Positions 1 through 9,117 of a stretch of DNA of 64,000 nt are shown here, in pieces. Both the position numbers and the translations under genes were made by a program. This DNA is from Pseudoalteromonas shioyasakiensis. GTDB lineage: Bacteria; Pseudomonadota; Gammaproteobacteria; Enterobacterales; Alteromonadaceae. The stretch covers positions 310,001-374,000 of the forward strand of contig NZ_JANIGL010000003.1 in the NCBI RefSeq assembly GCF_024518675.1, in the 5' to 3' direction. The notes beneath the pieces were generated by a model. The model ran no database searches. It worked only from the letters and a program-made list of their open reading frames with translations, and was not told the origin of the DNA. Numbering within the stretch: the first letter of the stretch is position 1; every line of letters begins with the position of its first letter.

Positions 1-41
1 CGCGATAAGCTTCAGCCTACGCGCCTCATTCGTTCATCCTA

Positions 42-75
42 ACTTAAACACCACATTTAGTCATGGTGTTTAAGT
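42..75 (-). terminator. Hairpin downstream of dnaK
   Basis: A perfect 12-bp inverted repeat (arms 42-53 and 64-75, 10-nt loop) follows the dnaK stop codon. Read on the minus strand it lacks a strong U tract, so it may be a weak terminator or an mRNA processing/attenuation hairpin between dnaK and whatever follows to the left. In this group that is usually dnaJ, which lies outside the window. Confidence 0.45.
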
Positions 76-97
76 CAGTGAGAAGCGTTAGCAACAA

Positions 98-2017
98 TTA
101 CTTGTCGTCTTTAACTTCTTCGAACTCTGCATCAACAACGTCGTCATCTTGCTTAGCTGACTGTTGTGGTTGCTCACCAGCGTCACCGCCAGCTTGTTGA
201 GCTTTAGCTTGTGCGATTTCCATCAATTTCTGTGACTTTTCAGCAAGAGCTTGCGTTTTCGCTTCAATCTCTTCTTTGTTGTCACTCTTGATTGCTGCTT
301 CTAGGTCAACAACAGCCGCTTCAATTGCTTCTTTGTCTTCACTAGGTAGTGCATCGCCAGCTTCTTCGATTTGCTTACGCGTACCGTGTACCAAAGCATC
401 CGCTTGGTTACGAGTTGCTACAAGCTCTTCGAACTTTTTATCTTCTTCAGCATTCGCTTCTGCATCACGAACCATTTTCTCTACTTCTTCATCACTTAAG
501 CCTGAAGACGCTTGAATCGTGATTTTTTGCTCTTTACCTGTATCTTTATCTCTCGCTGATACATGTAAGATACCATCCGCATCTACGTCAAAAGTAACTT
601 CGATTTGTGGTGTACCACGTTGTGCTGGGCGAATACCTTCTAAGTTAAATTGACCTAGAGATTTATTATCGCTTGCACGTTTACGCTCACCTTGTAGTAC
701 ATGGATTGTAACCGCTGACTGGTTATCTTCAGCCGTTGAGAAAGTTTGCGACTTCTTAGTAGGAATCGTTGTGTTTTTCTCAATTAGCGCAGTCATTACT
801 TGACCCATTGTCTCAATACCTAGAGATAATGGTGAAACATCAAGTAGCAATACGTCTTTCACGTCACCTGCAAGAACACCACCTTGAATTGCCGCGCCTA
901 CTGCAACAGCTTCATCAGGGTTAACGTCTTTACGCGGCTCTTTACCAAAAAACTCTGTTACTGTTTTTTGTACTAGTGGCATACGTGTTTGGCCACCAAC
1001 AAGAATAATATCGTTGATGTCGCTTACAGATAAATCTGCATCCGCTAGTGCACGTTTAAGTGGCTCAATTGACTTAAGTACTAAATCTTCAACTAATGAC
1101 TCAAGCTTAGCACGTGTCAATTTCACGTTCATGTGCTTAGGACCCGATGCATCAGCAGTGACATACGGAAGGTTCACTTCTGTAGATTGTGCTGATGAAA
1201 GCTCAATTTTCGCTTTTTCAGCCGCTTCTTTAACACGCTGCATTGCTAGTGGGTCATTTTCAAGGTCAATACCTTGGTCTTTCTTGAACTCAGCAACTAA
1301 GTAGTTAATAACACGGTTATCGAAATCTTCACCACCTAAGTGAGTGTCACCGTTTGTCGCCAATACTTCAAATGTGTGCTCGCCTTCAACTTCATCAATT
1401 TCAATGATTGATAAATCGAAAGTACCGCCACCTAAGTCATATACTGCAACAACGTTTTCACCTTTGTTTTTGTCCATACCGTATGCAAGTGCTGCGGCTG
1501 TTGGCTCATTGATGATACGTTTAACTTCAAGACCCGCAATACGACCAGCATCTTTTGTTGCTTGACGTTGTGAATCGTTAAAATACGCTGGTACTGTGAT
1601 AACTGCTTCTGTTACTTCTTCACCTAAGAAGTCTTCTGCTGTTTTCTTCATTTTTTTCAGTACTTCAGCTGAAATTTGTGGTGCAGCGCGTTTTTCGCCA
1701 CCGGCTTCAACCCATGCATCACCATTATCTGCTTTGATGATTTTAAAAGGCATGATACCGATATCGCGCTGTACTTCTTCGTCTTCGAAACGACGACCGA
1801 TTAAACGCTTAATCGCAAATAATGTATTAGTTGGGTTTGTCACTGCTTGACGTTTTGCAGGTTGACCAACTAAAGTTTCACCGTCTTGCGTGTAAGCAAT
1901 GATCGATGGTGTTGTGCGATCGCCTTCCGCGTTTTCAATTACGCGTGCTTTTTCGCCGTCTAGTACTGCAACACAAGAGTTAGTAGTACCTAAATCGATT
2001 CCAATAATTTTACCCAT
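98..2017 (-). CDS. dnaK: Molecular chaperone DnaK (Hsp70)
   Basis: Cytoplasmic ATP-dependent chaperone that folds and remodels proteins with DnaJ and GrpE. The protein is 639 aa, the normal size for a proteobacterial DnaK. It shows the three Hsp70 signatures: GIDLGTTNS at the N-terminus, [11 protein letters not shown] near residue 195 and [10 protein letters not shown] near residue 340. The acidic tail [11 protein letters not shown] is the usual EEVD-like bacterial end. The start ATG is preceded by GGAGAAG. A sigma-32-type promoter lies upstream (2063-2092). The thioesterase gene upstream is divergent, so dnaK starts its own unit. Identification is essentially certain. Confidence 0.99.
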   Translation of the reverse strand: MGKIIGIDLGTTNSCVAVLDGEKARVIENAEGDRTTPSIIAYTQDGETLVGQPAKRQAVTNPTNTLFAIKRLIGRRFEDEEVQRDIGIMPFKIIKADNGDAWVEAGGEKRAAPQISAEVLKKMKKTAEDFLGEEVTEAVITVPAYFNDSQRQATKDAGRIAGLEVKRIINEPTAAALAYGMDKNKGENVVAVYDLGGGTFDLSIIEIDEVEGEHTFEVLATNGDTHLGGEDFDNRVINYLVAEFKKDQGIDLENDPLAMQRVKEAAEKAKIELSSAQSTEVNLPYVTADASGPKHMNVKLTRAKLESLVEDLVLKSIEPLKRALADADLSVSDINDIILVGGQTRMPLVQKTVTEFFGKEPRKDVNPDEAVAVGAAIQGGVLAGDVKDVLLLDVSPLSLGIETMGQVMTALIEKNTTIPTKKSQTFSTAEDNQSAVTIHVLQGERKRASDNKSLGQFNLEGIRPAQRGTPQIEVTFDVDADGILHVSARDKDTGKEQKITIQASSGLSDEEVEKMVRDAEANAEEDKKFEELVATRNQADALVHGTRKQIEEAGDALPSEDKEAIEAAVVDLEAAIKSDNKEEIEAKTQALAEKSQKLMEIAQAKAQQAGGDAGEQPQQSAKQDDDVVDAEFEEVKDDK

Positions 2018-2062
2018 GAATCTTCTCCAACTTCAAAATTCGTTAATACGTTCGATGACTAG

Positions 2063-2092
2063 TAAATAGGGATGCCCCAAACTGAATTCAAC
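2063..2092 (-). promoter_or_regulatory. Sigma-32 (RpoH) heat-shock promoter of dnaK
   Basis: On the minus strand GTTGAA (2092-2087) is followed, after 15 nt, by CCCTATTTA (2071-2063). The sigma-32 consensus is CTTGAA, 13-15 nt, CCCCATNTA; only one base differs in each element. It sits about 45-75 bp before the dnaK start. The match was made by eye; the family rule (dnaK is the classic RpoH target) supports it. Confidence 0.78.
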
Positions 2093-2097
2093 TGTAA

Positions 2098-2127
2098 AAA
2101 TGAAAAAAAAGTAATTTTTTTTCATTT
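2098..2127. repeat. A/T-only inverted repeat upstream of the dnaK promoter
   Basis: Arms of 13 bp (2098-2110 and 2115-2127), each with an 8-nt A or T run, enclose a GTAA loop. The repeat lies immediately upstream of the sigma-32 -35 element. It could act as an UP-element-like A-tract, a bent or cruciform segment, or a boundary with the divergent thioesterase gene. Function is not established. Confidence 0.5.
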
Positions 2128-2261
2128 ATTTTGCAAATACCCTTAATAAAAGTGTGGATTGCTGCTTTTTGCATCATAAAGCGTATTTTTTACAAGTGGT
2201 CTGATGAGTTTTAGTGTGATATAAAACCAAACCATACTCTTAATATTGAAAAGGAATGGCG

Positions 2262-3077
2262 ATGCATTTTGATGATCTACTAAAAAACGCAGCTAAAATT
2301 GGCAATATGCCAGCAAACGATCAAAGTAAGGCTTCAATGCAGTTTCCTGCCAATTGGTGCCAAGGTAGAACTGCATTTGGCGGATTGTCGGCGGCTTTAT
2401 TATATCAAGCTATGCGACAACGTATTGAGCCGTCTCGACGATTACTCTCTTTAAGTACAAATTTTGTTGGTCCATTATTAGCGGATAGCGATTTCTCATT
2501 GCAAGTTGAAGTTCTGCGTGAGGGTAAAAGCAGCACACAAGTATTGGCAAAAGCCATACAAAATGATCAAGTAAGTGTGATTGTTCAAGCTTGCTTTGCT
2601 AAATCCCGTCCATCAGGTATTAATGTACCTGTTAGCAAAAAAATGCAGCTAAAACCTGTAGACCCACGCTACACCTTGCCTTTTCAATCTGGTGCCATGC
2701 CTGAATTTTTCCAACATGTTGATTTATGTCCACAACAAGGGGCAATGCCGTTTGCAGGTGCAGACACCTCACATTTAGGTGGCTGGATGAGGCTAAAACA
2801 CAACACAAGCGAATTAAATGAAGCGCATATCATTGCTCTAACCGACGCTTGGCCGCCGACCCTGTTGCAAATGTTTAAACAACCAGCACCTGCTAGCAGT
2901 ATGTCTTGGTATTTAGAATTTGTACAAGCACCACAGTTAGATAGCCAGTCTTGGTTAGGCTTTGAGGCAATTACACATCATTGTAAAGATGGTTATGGTC
3001 TTGAAGATGGTTGTATCTGGTCTGAGTCTGGAGAGTTAATAGCACTCACTCGACAAACAGTCGCCTTATTTGACTAG
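2262..3077 (+). CDS. TesB-like acyl-CoA thioesterase, double hot-dog
   Basis: Likely hydrolyses acyl-CoA thioesters in the cytoplasm. About 271 aa, the usual length for a two-hot-dog TesB/4HBT_3 protein. The first hot-dog carries FGGLSAALLYQAM (about residues 40-52) and STNFVGPLLAD; the second half contains GWMRLK and LTDAWPPTLL, typical of this fold. An ATG exists at 2256, but AAGGA lies immediately before it; the ATG at 2262 has AAGGA at a 6-nt spacing, so I prefer 2262. It stands alone between two divergent or convergent genes. Substrate chain length cannot be read from the sequence. Confidence 0.85.
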   Translation: MHFDDLLKNAAKIGNMPANDQSKASMQFPANWCQGRTAFGGLSAALLYQAMRQRIEPSRRLLSLSTNFVGPLLADSDFSLQVEVLREGKSSTQVLAKAIQNDQVSVIVQACFAKSRPSGINVPVSKKMQLKPVDPRYTLPFQSGAMPEFFQHVDLCPQQGAMPFAGADTSHLGGWMRLKHNTSELNEAHIIALTDAWPPTLLQMFKQPAPASSMSWYLEFVQAPQLDSQSWLGFEAITHHCKDGYGLEDGCIWSESGELIALTRQTVALFD

Positions 3078-3088
3078 CAGTTAGTCAA
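3070..3088. repeat. Inverted repeat spanning two convergent stop codons
   Basis: TTGACTA and TAGTCAA with a 5-nt loop hold the stop codons of both the thioesterase and the convergent binding-protein gene. There is no U tract on either strand, so at best it is a weak shared 3' end structure. Confidence 0.4.
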
Positions 3089-3842
3089 CCACTTGAGCGT
3101 AATCACTGCCATCAAACGCCATGATTGCGCTGTACTCACCACTTGCAATGATATGGGCTAAACCCATATCAAAAACTTCTTGTAAAACTTTACTATTAAA
3201 ATAAGCAGGCCTTGGTGCTTCAGGAAATATCGGATGCATAGTATAAGCTTGAATTGAACCCGATTTTTTGTACTGTTCTAAATAGTACTGAAATATCCGT
3301 TTATCCAAAATTACCACGTTAACCCGCTCTTTCAGTAAGTGTTCTACCAGCGCTTCAGAGTTTGTCATTTCACCATATGAATCTAATTTAGCCGACACCG
3401 CTTTGAAAGGTGCTGGCAAAAATTCTGTCGCATTTTGGAACGAAAGTACGCTCTTACCTGACAGGTCATATATTGTATTAATTTTATAGTTATTCTTTTT
3501 CAAACTGATTGCCACGTTGTTATACGACAATAAACTTTTACTGGGGAAGATATTTGAGGTGATTGCATCACCATAATTCATTGCTACGTCCACAGTCATA
3601 TCTTGTAAAGATTGCGCTGTGCGTTTGTTTGTCATGTAGATAATATCAAGATCTGTAATACCCTGAGATTTAAACGCTGATTTTAAAATTTCTAACTGTA
3701 AGCCAGTCCCATCCCCGGTGAAAACATAGGGAGGTAAAATAGGGTTTACCGCAACAGTGATCCTATCAATTGGCTTTGGTGCCGTTAAACCAAATACAAA
3801 AGTACTGAACAAAAGTAAACAAAGTGCTGCTAGATTCTTCAT
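3081..3842 (-). CDS. Periplasmic solute-binding protein, SBP_bac_3-like
   Basis: A 253-aa protein with a clear signal peptide (MKNLAALCLLLFSTFVFG) and the start of a family-3 solute-binding fold: ITVAVNPILPPYVF, then GLQLEILKSAF, and VDVAMNYGD where binders normally read D(A/L)xxxG. No permease or ATPase gene is next to it, which is common for orphan binding-like proteins of Alteromonadales; these may serve sensing instead of transport. The ligand is unknown. Its 3' end is 3 nt from the thioesterase stop. Confidence 0.75.
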   Translation of the reverse strand: MKNLAALCLLLFSTFVFGLTAPKPIDRITVAVNPILPPYVFTGDGTGLQLEILKSAFKSQGITDLDIIYMTNKRTAQSLQDMTVDVAMNYGDAITSNIFPSKSLLSYNNVAISLKKNNYKINTIYDLSGKSVLSFQNATEFLPAPFKAVSAKLDSYGEMTNSEALVEHLLKERVNVVILDKRIFQYYLEQYKKSGSIQAYTMHPIFPEAPRPAYFNSKVLQEVFDMGLAHIIASGEYSAIMAFDGSDYAQVVD

Positions 3843-3970
3843 TTTATTCCATGAAATTAGTTCTTTAAAATTTAAAATGATTTCGACATTATTAGATTAG
3901 CCTATCTAAACTAATCCTGCATTTGTATTTACTCACTATTTAATGCAAACTTAATTTATGCGTGTTTTTG

Positions 3971-5206
3971 ATGACTGTTAAATTGCAAACTGCTTGCCCT
4001 AATTGTGACCTTATAATTGATATACCAGCTGTCGATGCCAAACAAGTGGCAGTATGCCCACATTGCCACAGCAAGCTTTGTGCTGCCAATGTAAACTATG
4101 ACGCCCGAATTGTTGCATTAAGTATTAGTGCGCTATTAATGTTATTAAGCAGCATGTTTTATCCTTTTATTTCATTTAGCAGCAGTGGCATCACACAAAC
4201 AATTACATTACCTGATGCGGCTAGAATTCTATTTAATTACGATAGCGATTTACTCGGTATTTTTATCGATGTGAGTATTATTGGCTTACCAATGACCTTA
4301 CTAGCGATATTAATCCCCTTACATTTAGGCCTATTGAAGGTGTTACCCTACGCCATAGCAAAGCGATTACTTAAATTTACCTTAGCACTTGAGCCTTGGA
4401 TCATGTCTGAAATCTTTTTAATTGGCGTGTTAGTCAGCATGGTAAAAATTATGTCAATGGCCGATATCAGTTTTGGTGTTAGCTTTTGGGCCTATATTGC
4501 ATTTGTTATTTTTTACATTGCTGCGTTAGCCCACCTTAACCGGGCTCGTTTGTGGGATCAAATACAACCAATAAAAAGTATTGATGAAGCACAGCACAGC
4601 CATAGAGCTATCGATAACAACATTAGTGCTTGTCATGTATGTCACCAGCTCTCTAACGACAAATATTGCTCCCGTTGCCACAGCAAAACCCATGTGCGTA
4701 ACCCGCATAGTATTCAAAAAGCGACTGCATGGCTGCTTACCTCTGTGGCTTGTTATATTCCTGCTAATTTATTCCCAATTATGTATACCACGAGCTTGGG
4801 TGACCAGTCTCCTTCAACATTGATCGGCGGTGTTATTGTACTGTGGCAAGCGGGTTCATACCCTATCGCTTTGATCATATTTTTAGCAAGTGTTGTGGTC
4901 CCTCTTGCCAAAGCATTAGTGTTATGTTTTTTATGCTACATAGTAAAACAACCCGCTAATAAGCAAACGAAAAGCTACACTAAAGTTTATCAATTAACTG
5001 AATTTATTGGTAAATGGTCTATGATTGATGTCTTTGTTGTTGCTATTCTAGTAGCCTTAGTGCAATTGGGTAATTTAATGTCAGTAACGCCCGGTGTTGG
5101 TACCGTATTTTTTACAGCCATGGTGCTTAGCCAAATGATGGCTGCCCATGCGTTTGACCCACGGTTACTGTGGGATTCGCCTAATAATGAAAAAAATAGT
5201 AATTAG
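3971..5206 (+). CDS. pqiA: Intermembrane transport protein PqiA (paraquat-inducible protein A)
   Basis: Inner-membrane protein of the PqiABC lipid-transport pathway between inner and outer membranes. It has two related halves. Each begins with a CxxC zinc ribbon (CPNC with CPHC at the N-terminus; CHVC with CSRC in the middle) and is followed by about four hydrophobic helices, the usual PqiA layout at about 410 aa. A GTG at 3962 is in frame, but the ATG at 3971 (MTVKLQTACPNC) fits the family start better; neither has a strong ribosome site. First gene of pqiABC, 9 nt before pqiB. Confidence 0.93.
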   Translation: MTVKLQTACPNCDLIIDIPAVDAKQVAVCPHCHSKLCAANVNYDARIVALSISALLMLLSSMFYPFISFSSSGITQTITLPDAARILFNYDSDLLGIFIDVSIIGLPMTLLAILIPLHLGLLKVLPYAIAKRLLKFTLALEPWIMSEIFLIGVLVSMVKIMSMADISFGVSFWAYIAFVIFYIAALAHLNRARLWDQIQPIKSIDEAQHSHRAIDNNISACHVCHQLSNDKYCSRCHSKTHVRNPHSIQKATAWLLTSVACYIPANLFPIMYTTSLGDQSPSTLIGGVIVLWQAGSYPIALIIFLASVVVPLAKALVLCFLCYIVKQPANKQTKSYTKVYQLTEFIGKWSMIDVFVVAILVALVQLGNLMSVTPGVGTVFFTAMVLSQMMAAHAFDPRLLWDSPNNEKNSN

Positions 5207-5215
5207 AGATTGCAC

Positions 5216-6871
5216 ATGAGTGAAACCGCGACAGTACAAAAAGAACCAAGCATATCAGCTATTTGGATAATTCCTGTGATAGCGCTACTGGTTGGCGCAT
5301 GGATGCTTTATCAATATCAAGCAAACAAAGGGGCTACAATCTTTATTTCAATGCCTCACGCTGATGGCATTATTGCAGGTAAAACAGAAATAAAAGTACG
5401 CAGTGTAAAAATAGGCCAAGTGGATCATGTTCGACTCTCTGATGATAAAAATAGCGTAATAGCCCGTGCGCAAATAGACAAGCACTATGATGGCTTACTG
5501 ACCGAAGATGCCAATATATGGGTAGTAAAACCGCGCATTGACGAAACTGGTATTAGTGGTATGAGTACCTTGTTATCGGGTGTGTATTTAGAATTCTCCC
5601 CTGGCGAAAGTAAAAATACCAAAGAGCGTTTTACTCTGCAAGATGAGCCCGCACTGATTGGTAAAGATGTCAAAGGAGGACGTTTTACTTTATTAAGTTA
5701 CAACGCCGAAGTACTGGATGTAAGCACCAGTATTTATTTTAAAAACTATAAAATAGGCCAAGTCGAAACGGCAACATTTGACTGGCAAAACCAAGCGATG
5801 AAGTACGGTATTTTTATTAACGAACCATACCAAAATTTAATTACGCTCAACTCTATCTTTTGGGTGAATGCCGGTGTTGAAATCGATTTATCTGCCGATG
5901 GTATCAATGTCAATACAGGCTCATTAAGCAAACTATTAAAAGGCGGTATTTCTGTTGGTCTTCCAGAGCAACAAGCCCCTGGGGATATAGCACAAGACGG
6001 GCATGGCTTTTCATTAAGTAAAAGTTATAAAGATGCACTAGAAGAGCGCTTTTATGACTTTGATTATTACCTAATCGAGTTTGAACAATCCATTCGAGGC
6101 TTACGCCCAGGTGCACCCGTTGAATATCGCGGTATGCGTGTGGGGTCGGTAGTTGAAGCGCCATCAAATGTAATGATTGATGGCGTCCCTGCACACTTTA
6201 AAACTGATAACACCGCCGTTCCTGTGCTAGTAAAAATTGAATACGGGCGCATATACCATAACAGTGATCAGGCCCGGGAGTTTTGGAAAGGCAGTGTTGA
6301 GGGTTGGATTAAAAATGGCCTTCGCGCTTCATTGAAACCTGGTAACTTATTAACGGGTGCAGTCTATGTTGATTTTGATATTTATCATGATGCCCCTCAA
6401 GCTGAACTAACAACCGTGTCTCAGTACCAAGTATTCCCGAGTATCTCCAGTGGAATTACAGTGCTAGCAGATCAGGTATCCGATGTACTAAACAAAGTTA
6501 ATAATTTAAAAATTGAAGATAGCCTAGCTCAAATTGAAAAAACCTTTGCTGATTATCAAGCCTTAGGAAACGAAATGCGCGCGTTGCTAAACCAACAAGA
6601 TACCCAGAATTTACCTGGCGATATTAATCGTAACTTTGCTGAGATGACCAAGAGTATGCAGCAATTTGATGTCACTATGAAGCAGTTTGAAAAAACCATG
6701 GCAAGCTACCAGCAAGGGTCACAATTTCATCATCAATTACAACAAACGCTTTCAGAATTTAAGCGTTTGAGTGAAGAGTTACAACCTCTCACTCGTGGGC
6801 TAAACGAACAACCTAATATGTTTATTTTTGATAAATCGTTACCAGCTGATCCAACACCGAGGAAACAATAA
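5216..6871 (+). CDS. pqiB: Intermembrane transport protein PqiB, MCE domains
   Basis: Membrane-anchored periplasmic MCE protein that forms the tunnel of the Pqi lipid-transport system. About 551 aa: one N-terminal anchor helix (IWIIPVIALLVGAWMLYQY), then three MCE repeats beginning with segments such as GATIFISMPHADGIIAGKTEIKVRSVKIG and GFSLSKSYKDALEERFYDFDYYLIEF, and a long C-terminal helical region (about residues 420-540) that makes the needle in the family. A TTG at 5210 is in frame; the ATG at 5216 is preferred. Its stop TAA overlaps the pqiC ATG by one base. Confidence 0.93.
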   Translation: MSETATVQKEPSISAIWIIPVIALLVGAWMLYQYQANKGATIFISMPHADGIIAGKTEIKVRSVKIGQVDHVRLSDDKNSVIARAQIDKHYDGLLTEDANIWVVKPRIDETGISGMSTLLSGVYLEFSPGESKNTKERFTLQDEPALIGKDVKGGRFTLLSYNAEVLDVSTSIYFKNYKIGQVETATFDWQNQAMKYGIFINEPYQNLITLNSIFWVNAGVEIDLSADGINVNTGSLSKLLKGGISVGLPEQQAPGDIAQDGHGFSLSKSYKDALEERFYDFDYYLIEFEQSIRGLRPGAPVEYRGMRVGSVVEAPSNVMIDGVPAHFKTDNTAVPVLVKIEYGRIYHNSDQAREFWKGSVEGWIKNGLRASLKPGNLLTGAVYVDFDIYHDAPQAELTTVSQYQVFPSISSGITVLADQVSDVLNKVNNLKIEDSLAQIEKTFADYQALGNEMRALLNQQDTQNLPGDINRNFAEMTKSMQQFDVTMKQFEKTMASYQQGSQFHHQLQQTLSEFKRLSEELQPLTRGLNEQPNMFIFDKSLPADPTPRKQ

Positions 6872-7494
6872 TGCGCCTTTCATTTATAACTTACGCTCTG
6901 GGTGTTTCTGGCATGCTATTATTAACCGCGTGTAGCCAATCGCTAAATGCACCTGTTGAGTATTATCAATTTGAGCAAACTATCAAACCGATGGCAAGAA
7001 CGAGTGCGACTACGCAGTCACAATTAAGAATCAATACAGTGACATTGCGCGGAGCATTGAATAACCGTGGTATCGCGATGAAGTTAGACAACAACCAAAT
7101 TTCGGCGGCCAATTACCACCTTTGGAGTGAAGCCCCCGATATAATGTTAACAGCCAGTGCTCACCAAGCCCTATTTAGCGAGCTGTCAAACTGGATGGTA
7201 GTAAAAGGGTTACCCGTGATCACCGATACTGATCAGCAAAGCTTTTACGAAATAGAGTACGAAATACATCACTTTTATGGTGACACTTCAGGTAATGCTG
7301 ATATTTCTGGCTTATGGCGTTTATACCACACCCAATTTGAAACCGGTCGCACCTTAAAAGAAATTCATTATTTTAGCGAAGTAACCCCGTTGGTTGACGA
7401 CGATTATGAAGGTTTAGTCGCAACGCTCGAGCAGACATGGCAAACGATTAATTTACAAGTCGCAAATCAGCTGCGGGTAATTACAACTCCTTAA
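6871..7494 (+). CDS. pqiC: PqiC outer-membrane lipoprotein (ABC-type transport auxiliary family)
   Basis: The lipoprotein of the PqiABC system. The N-terminus has a lipobox, LLLTAC, with the lipidated Cys at about residue 21. The rest matches the PqiC/LptE-like auxiliary fold: APVEYYQFEQTIKP, RGIAMKLDNNQI and YHLWSEAPDIMLT, which resemble the R..i.....n.l....y.rWae.p motif of the family. 207 aa. Translationally coupled to pqiB (TAATG). Its 3' end overlaps the convergent acetyltransferase gene by 14 bp. Confidence 0.9.
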   Translation: MRLSFITYALGVSGMLLLTACSQSLNAPVEYYQFEQTIKPMARTSATTQSQLRINTVTLRGALNNRGIAMKLDNNQISAANYHLWSEAPDIMLTASAHQALFSELSNWMVVKGLPVITDTDQQSFYEIEYEIHHFYGDTSGNADISGLWRLYHTQFETGRTLKEIHYFSEVTPLVDDDYEGLVATLEQTWQTINLQVANQLRVITTP

Positions 7495-7981
7495 TATATA
7501 GCCAAACAGGCTTGCGATCTTGGCTTACAGTGAGTTCACACTGTTTTGTGAAAGTGAGCTTGTGTAATACCTGTTGCGAAGCACAGTTATCTTTCGTAGT
7601 AATAGCGGCTAAAACCCCAAACCTATTACTCATAAGTGTCATCAAACTTTCGCAAGCTTCACTTGCATAACCATTACCTGTAAATTGCGCTAAAAATGCA
7701 TAGCCAATATCAGGAACTTGTAAATAGTCACGTTTAAACAGCCCCGCCATGCCAATTGGAGTACCATCTCTTAAGGTGACGATATAAGGTCCAAAGCCTT
7801 GCTTTTCATGCGCGTCAATAAACGCTGTTTGAATATATTCAGCGGCCTGGTTTTGAGTGTAAATACCTTTATCGGCAATGTATTGATAGAAGCTGGGCTG
7901 GTTAAGCAATGCTAAAATAAAATTAGTGTCTGTTAAAAGCCCTGCTCTAATAATCAAGCGACTTGATTTAATGATATTCAT
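7481..7981 (-). CDS. GNAT N-acetyltransferase, RimJ/RimL type
   Basis: About 166 aa with the Acetyltransf_3 pattern: SSRLIIRAGLLTD at the N-terminus, PIGMAGLFKRDYLQVPDIGYAFL for the central strands and GNGYASEACESLM for the acetyl-CoA pyrophosphate loop. A TTG lies 12 nt further upstream, but GAGGG at 5-nt spacing supports the ATG at 7981 (MNIIKSSRL). Substrate not predictable. Converges on and overlaps pqiC. Confidence 0.85.
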   Translation of the reverse strand: MNIIKSSRLIIRAGLLTDTNFILALLNQPSFYQYIADKGIYTQNQAAEYIQTAFIDAHEKQGFGPYIVTLRDGTPIGMAGLFKRDYLQVPDIGYAFLAQFTGNGYASEACESLMTLMSNRFGVLAAITTKDNCASQQVLHKLTFTKQCELTVSQDRKPVWLYIKEL

Positions 7982-7990
7982 GTTAACCCT

Positions 7991-8018
7991 CAAATAAAAA
8001 ACCTCGCAAAAAACGAGG
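7991..8018 (-). terminator. Rho-independent terminator of the efflux operon
   Basis: On the minus strand CCTCG, a 7-nt loop and CGAGG are followed by six Ts (TTTTTTATTT). It lies about 55 nt past the stop of the oxidoreductase gene, the last gene of the leftward efflux operon. A second palindrome (TAACCAGA-GT-TCTGGTTA, 8030-8047) lies between and may be an additional 3' hairpin. Confidence 0.72.
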
Positions 8019-8074
8019 CTTAGTATAGTTAACCAGAGTTCTGGTTAGTTATTATTAGCAACAATACACTGCTA

Positions 8075-9100
8075 TTACATAGGGTTTACTTGAACGACCT
8101 GTTTCCCTGTAAATCCACCAGCAAGCTGTTTATTAAGTGCAGCAGAAATACTTTGAGCGTCAAAATCCACCAGCAAAATATCTGGAATAACGAGTGAATT
8201 ATTTGCTGTGCTCTCAAGTAATAAATTGCCCATAAAGCTCATTCGCTGTTGGGCGCATAAACTATTAGCAAGCCATGCCCCGCCCAACGAGACAATACCA
8301 ATATTTGGTGCACGACGATACATAAGCTCTTGTTCAAATTTAGGTAATGGATTGAGACACGCGATTCGGCCACAAAACCGCATCAATTCAACATTTCTAA
8401 TTGTCGTCTCACCACCAATTGAATCCAACACAGCATCAAAGCCCTGAGGCCCTAATTCACGACGGATTTTATCAACCAGTTTAGTATCCGTATAATCAAA
8501 TACCACATCTGCACCCAGTTGTTTAACCAGCTTGTGATTACGTTTACTGGCGGTGGTAAAAACAGTTGCCCCGCGCTGTTTGGCAAATTGAATAGCAAAT
8601 TGACCCACAGCACCTGCTCCAGCTTCAATTAAAATTGAATCCCCTTCTGCAAGTTGTAATTTATCTAATGCCACTAAAGCTGACATGCCCGCACAAGGTA
8701 GCGTTGCGGCATGAAGCGAGTTAACATCATCGGGAATGACAGACACGGCAAAATTAGGGACTTTAACATAGTCTGACAACACCCCTTGCTCACCCACATT
8801 GCCATGAAACATCACTCGCGCACCTACACACGGGAATACGCCCTTTTCAGCTTTAACAACTACACCCACCGCATCGAGCCCTAATGTGTGCGGATAGTCC
8901 CACTTACAAAAACCCTGCTTGGCAAATTGTGCATCGACTGGGTTTAAGCCCACATACTCCACTTTTATAAGCAGCTCATTGCCCGAAATCTCAGGCACTG
9001 GCAGTTCAAGCTCAGATACACTGATCTGCTCATTAGGTTCAAGTAACACAATCGCACGCATAGACGCTGGAATTGTTGATAAAATATCAGTATGTGGCAT
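8075..9100 (-). CDS. Zinc-type alcohol dehydrogenase/quinone oxidoreductase family protein, MexS-like
   Basis: NAD(P)H-dependent MDR-superfamily oxidoreductase of 341 aa. A GroES-like N-terminal domain (VGLNPVDAQFAKQG, HTLGLDAVGVVV) is followed by a Rossmann fold with IEAGAGAVGQFAIQFAK near residue 165. The structural-zinc cysteines of true alcohol dehydrogenases are absent. It closes the RND efflux operon, 17 nt downstream of the outer-membrane factor gene. The context resembles P. aeruginosa MexS, an oxidoreductase of about this size that sits beside mexT-mexEF-oprN and limits pump expression, presumably by removing an electrophilic inducer. The MexS link is inference from family and position. 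Confidence 0.82.
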   Translation of the reverse strand: MPHTDILSTIPASMRAIVLLEPNEQISVSELELPVPEISGNELLIKVEYVGLNPVDAQFAKQGFCKWDYPHTLGLDAVGVVVKAEKGVFPCVGARVMFHGNVGEQGVLSDYVKVPNFAVSVIPDDVNSLHAATLPCAGMSALVALDKLQLAEGDSILIEAGAGAVGQFAIQFAKQRGATVFTTASKRNHKLVKQLGADVVFDYTDTKLVDKIRRELGPQGFDAVLDSIGGETTIRNVELMRFCGRIACLNPLPKFEQELMYRRAPNIGIVSLGGAWLANSLCAQQRMSFMGNLLLESTANNSLVIPDILLVDFDAQSISAALNKQLAGGFTGKQVVQVNPM

Positions 9101-9117
9101 TAAAAACTCAACTTAAC

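Noticed and set aside
276..1850. Several open frames on the plus strand opposite dnaK
   Set aside because: Low-complexity Ser/Ala-rich products without ribosome sites; they are mirror frames of the strongly conserved dnaK gene.
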